32,069 nucleotides of DNA. Origin: Brevundimonas sp. UBA5866 (lineage in GTDB: Bacteria > Pseudomonadota > Alphaproteobacteria > Caulobacterales > Caulobacteraceae). Within the stretch, counting starts at the first letter, position 1, and every line of letters starts with the position of its first letter. Positions 31,875 to 32,069 of this stretch are shown piece after piece. The notes under the pieces are model-generated. The model had not been told where the DNA came from and ran no database searches. It saw only the letters and a list, made by a program, of their open reading frames with translations. The position numbers and the translations under genes were made by a program. Location of the stretch: positions 1 through 32,069 of the forward strand of contig NZ_DJFS01000011.1 in assembly GCF_002432125.1 (NCBI RefSeq). The letters run 5' to 3'.

Positions 31875-32069
31875 TTAGCCCTTGTTGGCGTAACCCTTGC
31901 CGCCGTTCGACGGGCGCTTGCGCGGGCGGCGCTTCATCTCGCTGACCGGCTTGGGTTCGCGCGGTGTGGTCACTTCTCCGGCCAACGGGTTGTAGGTCGA
32001 GGCCGGACGCGGGGCTTGCTCGCCGCCGCGACGCTCGCCCTTGCGGACGCGGTGCGGCTGACCACCGCC
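31875..32069 (-). CDS. C-terminal basic tail of a truncated gene (RNA-binding type)
   Basis: Only the last 64 codons are in the window; the gene continues past the edge. The tail is Gly/Arg/Lys-rich and unstructured (RVRKGERRGGEQ, then STYNPLAGEV, RRPRKRPSNGGKG and the end YANKG). Such tails are common on DEAD-box RNA helicases and on RluB-type pseudouridine synthases of alphaproteobacteria, and I cannot choose between them. A terminator follows the stop. The frame is supported by the coherent amino-acid pattern and absence of stops. Confidence 0.65.
   Translation of the reverse strand, partial: GGGQPHRVRKGERRGGEQAPRPASTYNPLAGEVTTPREPKPVSEMKRRPRKRPSNGGKGYANKG

Noticed and set aside
1..32069. 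Search for tRNA, rRNA, insertion sequences, phage genes, toxin-antitoxin pairs or defence systems
   Set aside because: No convincing transposase, integrase, terminal repeat, tRNA cloverleaf or defence domain was seen by eye.

Overview
The window reads as a chromosomal segment of an alphaproteobacterium of the Caulobacterales, most like Brevundimonas. The basis is a ChpT-type histidine phosphotransferase of the cell-cycle relay, a GTTC-N7-GTTC alphaproteobacterial SOS box before recA, a eukaryote-like dimeric isocitrate dehydrogenase, and the overall look of the proteins. This is judged from sequence memory, not from a database search. The first ~2.6 kb (LysR fragment, small membrane protein, FrmR, class III alcohol dehydrogenase) instead looks like gammaproteobacterial (Xanthomonadaceae/Stenotrophomonas-like) sequence. 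It meets the alphaproteobacterial part between about 2580 and 2648.

Layout. 1-4783: formaldehyde detoxification. frmR and adhC sit under a clear FrmR operator, then a strong terminator, a VOC protein, an unknown lipoprotein, fghA and a 74-residue unknown. Formaldehyde plus glutathione is oxidised by AdhC to S-formylglutathione, which FghA hydrolyses to formate. 4892-8615: two tandem DUF885 putative zinc peptidases, both with Tat-type signals. 8685-11892: a DUF1176 lipoprotein, icd with its promoter, a duplicated palindromic repeat, and a DUF2939 protein. 12013-16541 (minus strand): alaS, an RraA-family protein and recA. 16761-18329: a GNAT-nitrilase fusion. 18341-22019 (minus): an M28 peptidase with a multi-helix membrane domain, a SAM methyltransferase and a UDP-glucuronate epimerase-like enzyme, close enough to be one operon. 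22242-23627: a Tat/lipoprotein 5'-nucleotidase-like phosphoesterase.

23624-25590 (minus): chpT, a single-domain response regulator with a TTG start, and a CheR-like methyltransferase, the last two overlapping by 4 bp. A TTAA-N6-TTAA site lies in the divergent interval between chpT and cysQ (25705-26547). 26577-27715 (minus): BolA with a degenerate aldo/keto-reductase-like protein only 2 bp behind it. 27774-29035 (minus): radC overlapping a GNAT gene that starts with GTG. 29162-29983 (minus): map. 30402-31751: a FadL/OmpP1 outer-membrane protein after a long AT-rich leader. The window ends in the basic C-terminal tail of a minus-strand gene.

Most of the window is core housekeeping sequence. 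I see no tRNA, rRNA, insertion sequence, prophage or CRISPR array. The parts most worth a second look are the mosaic formaldehyde locus, the terminator that contains a ribosome-binding site, the BolA-linked pseudo-reductase, the tandem DUF885 pair, and the chpT-receiver-CheR cluster.
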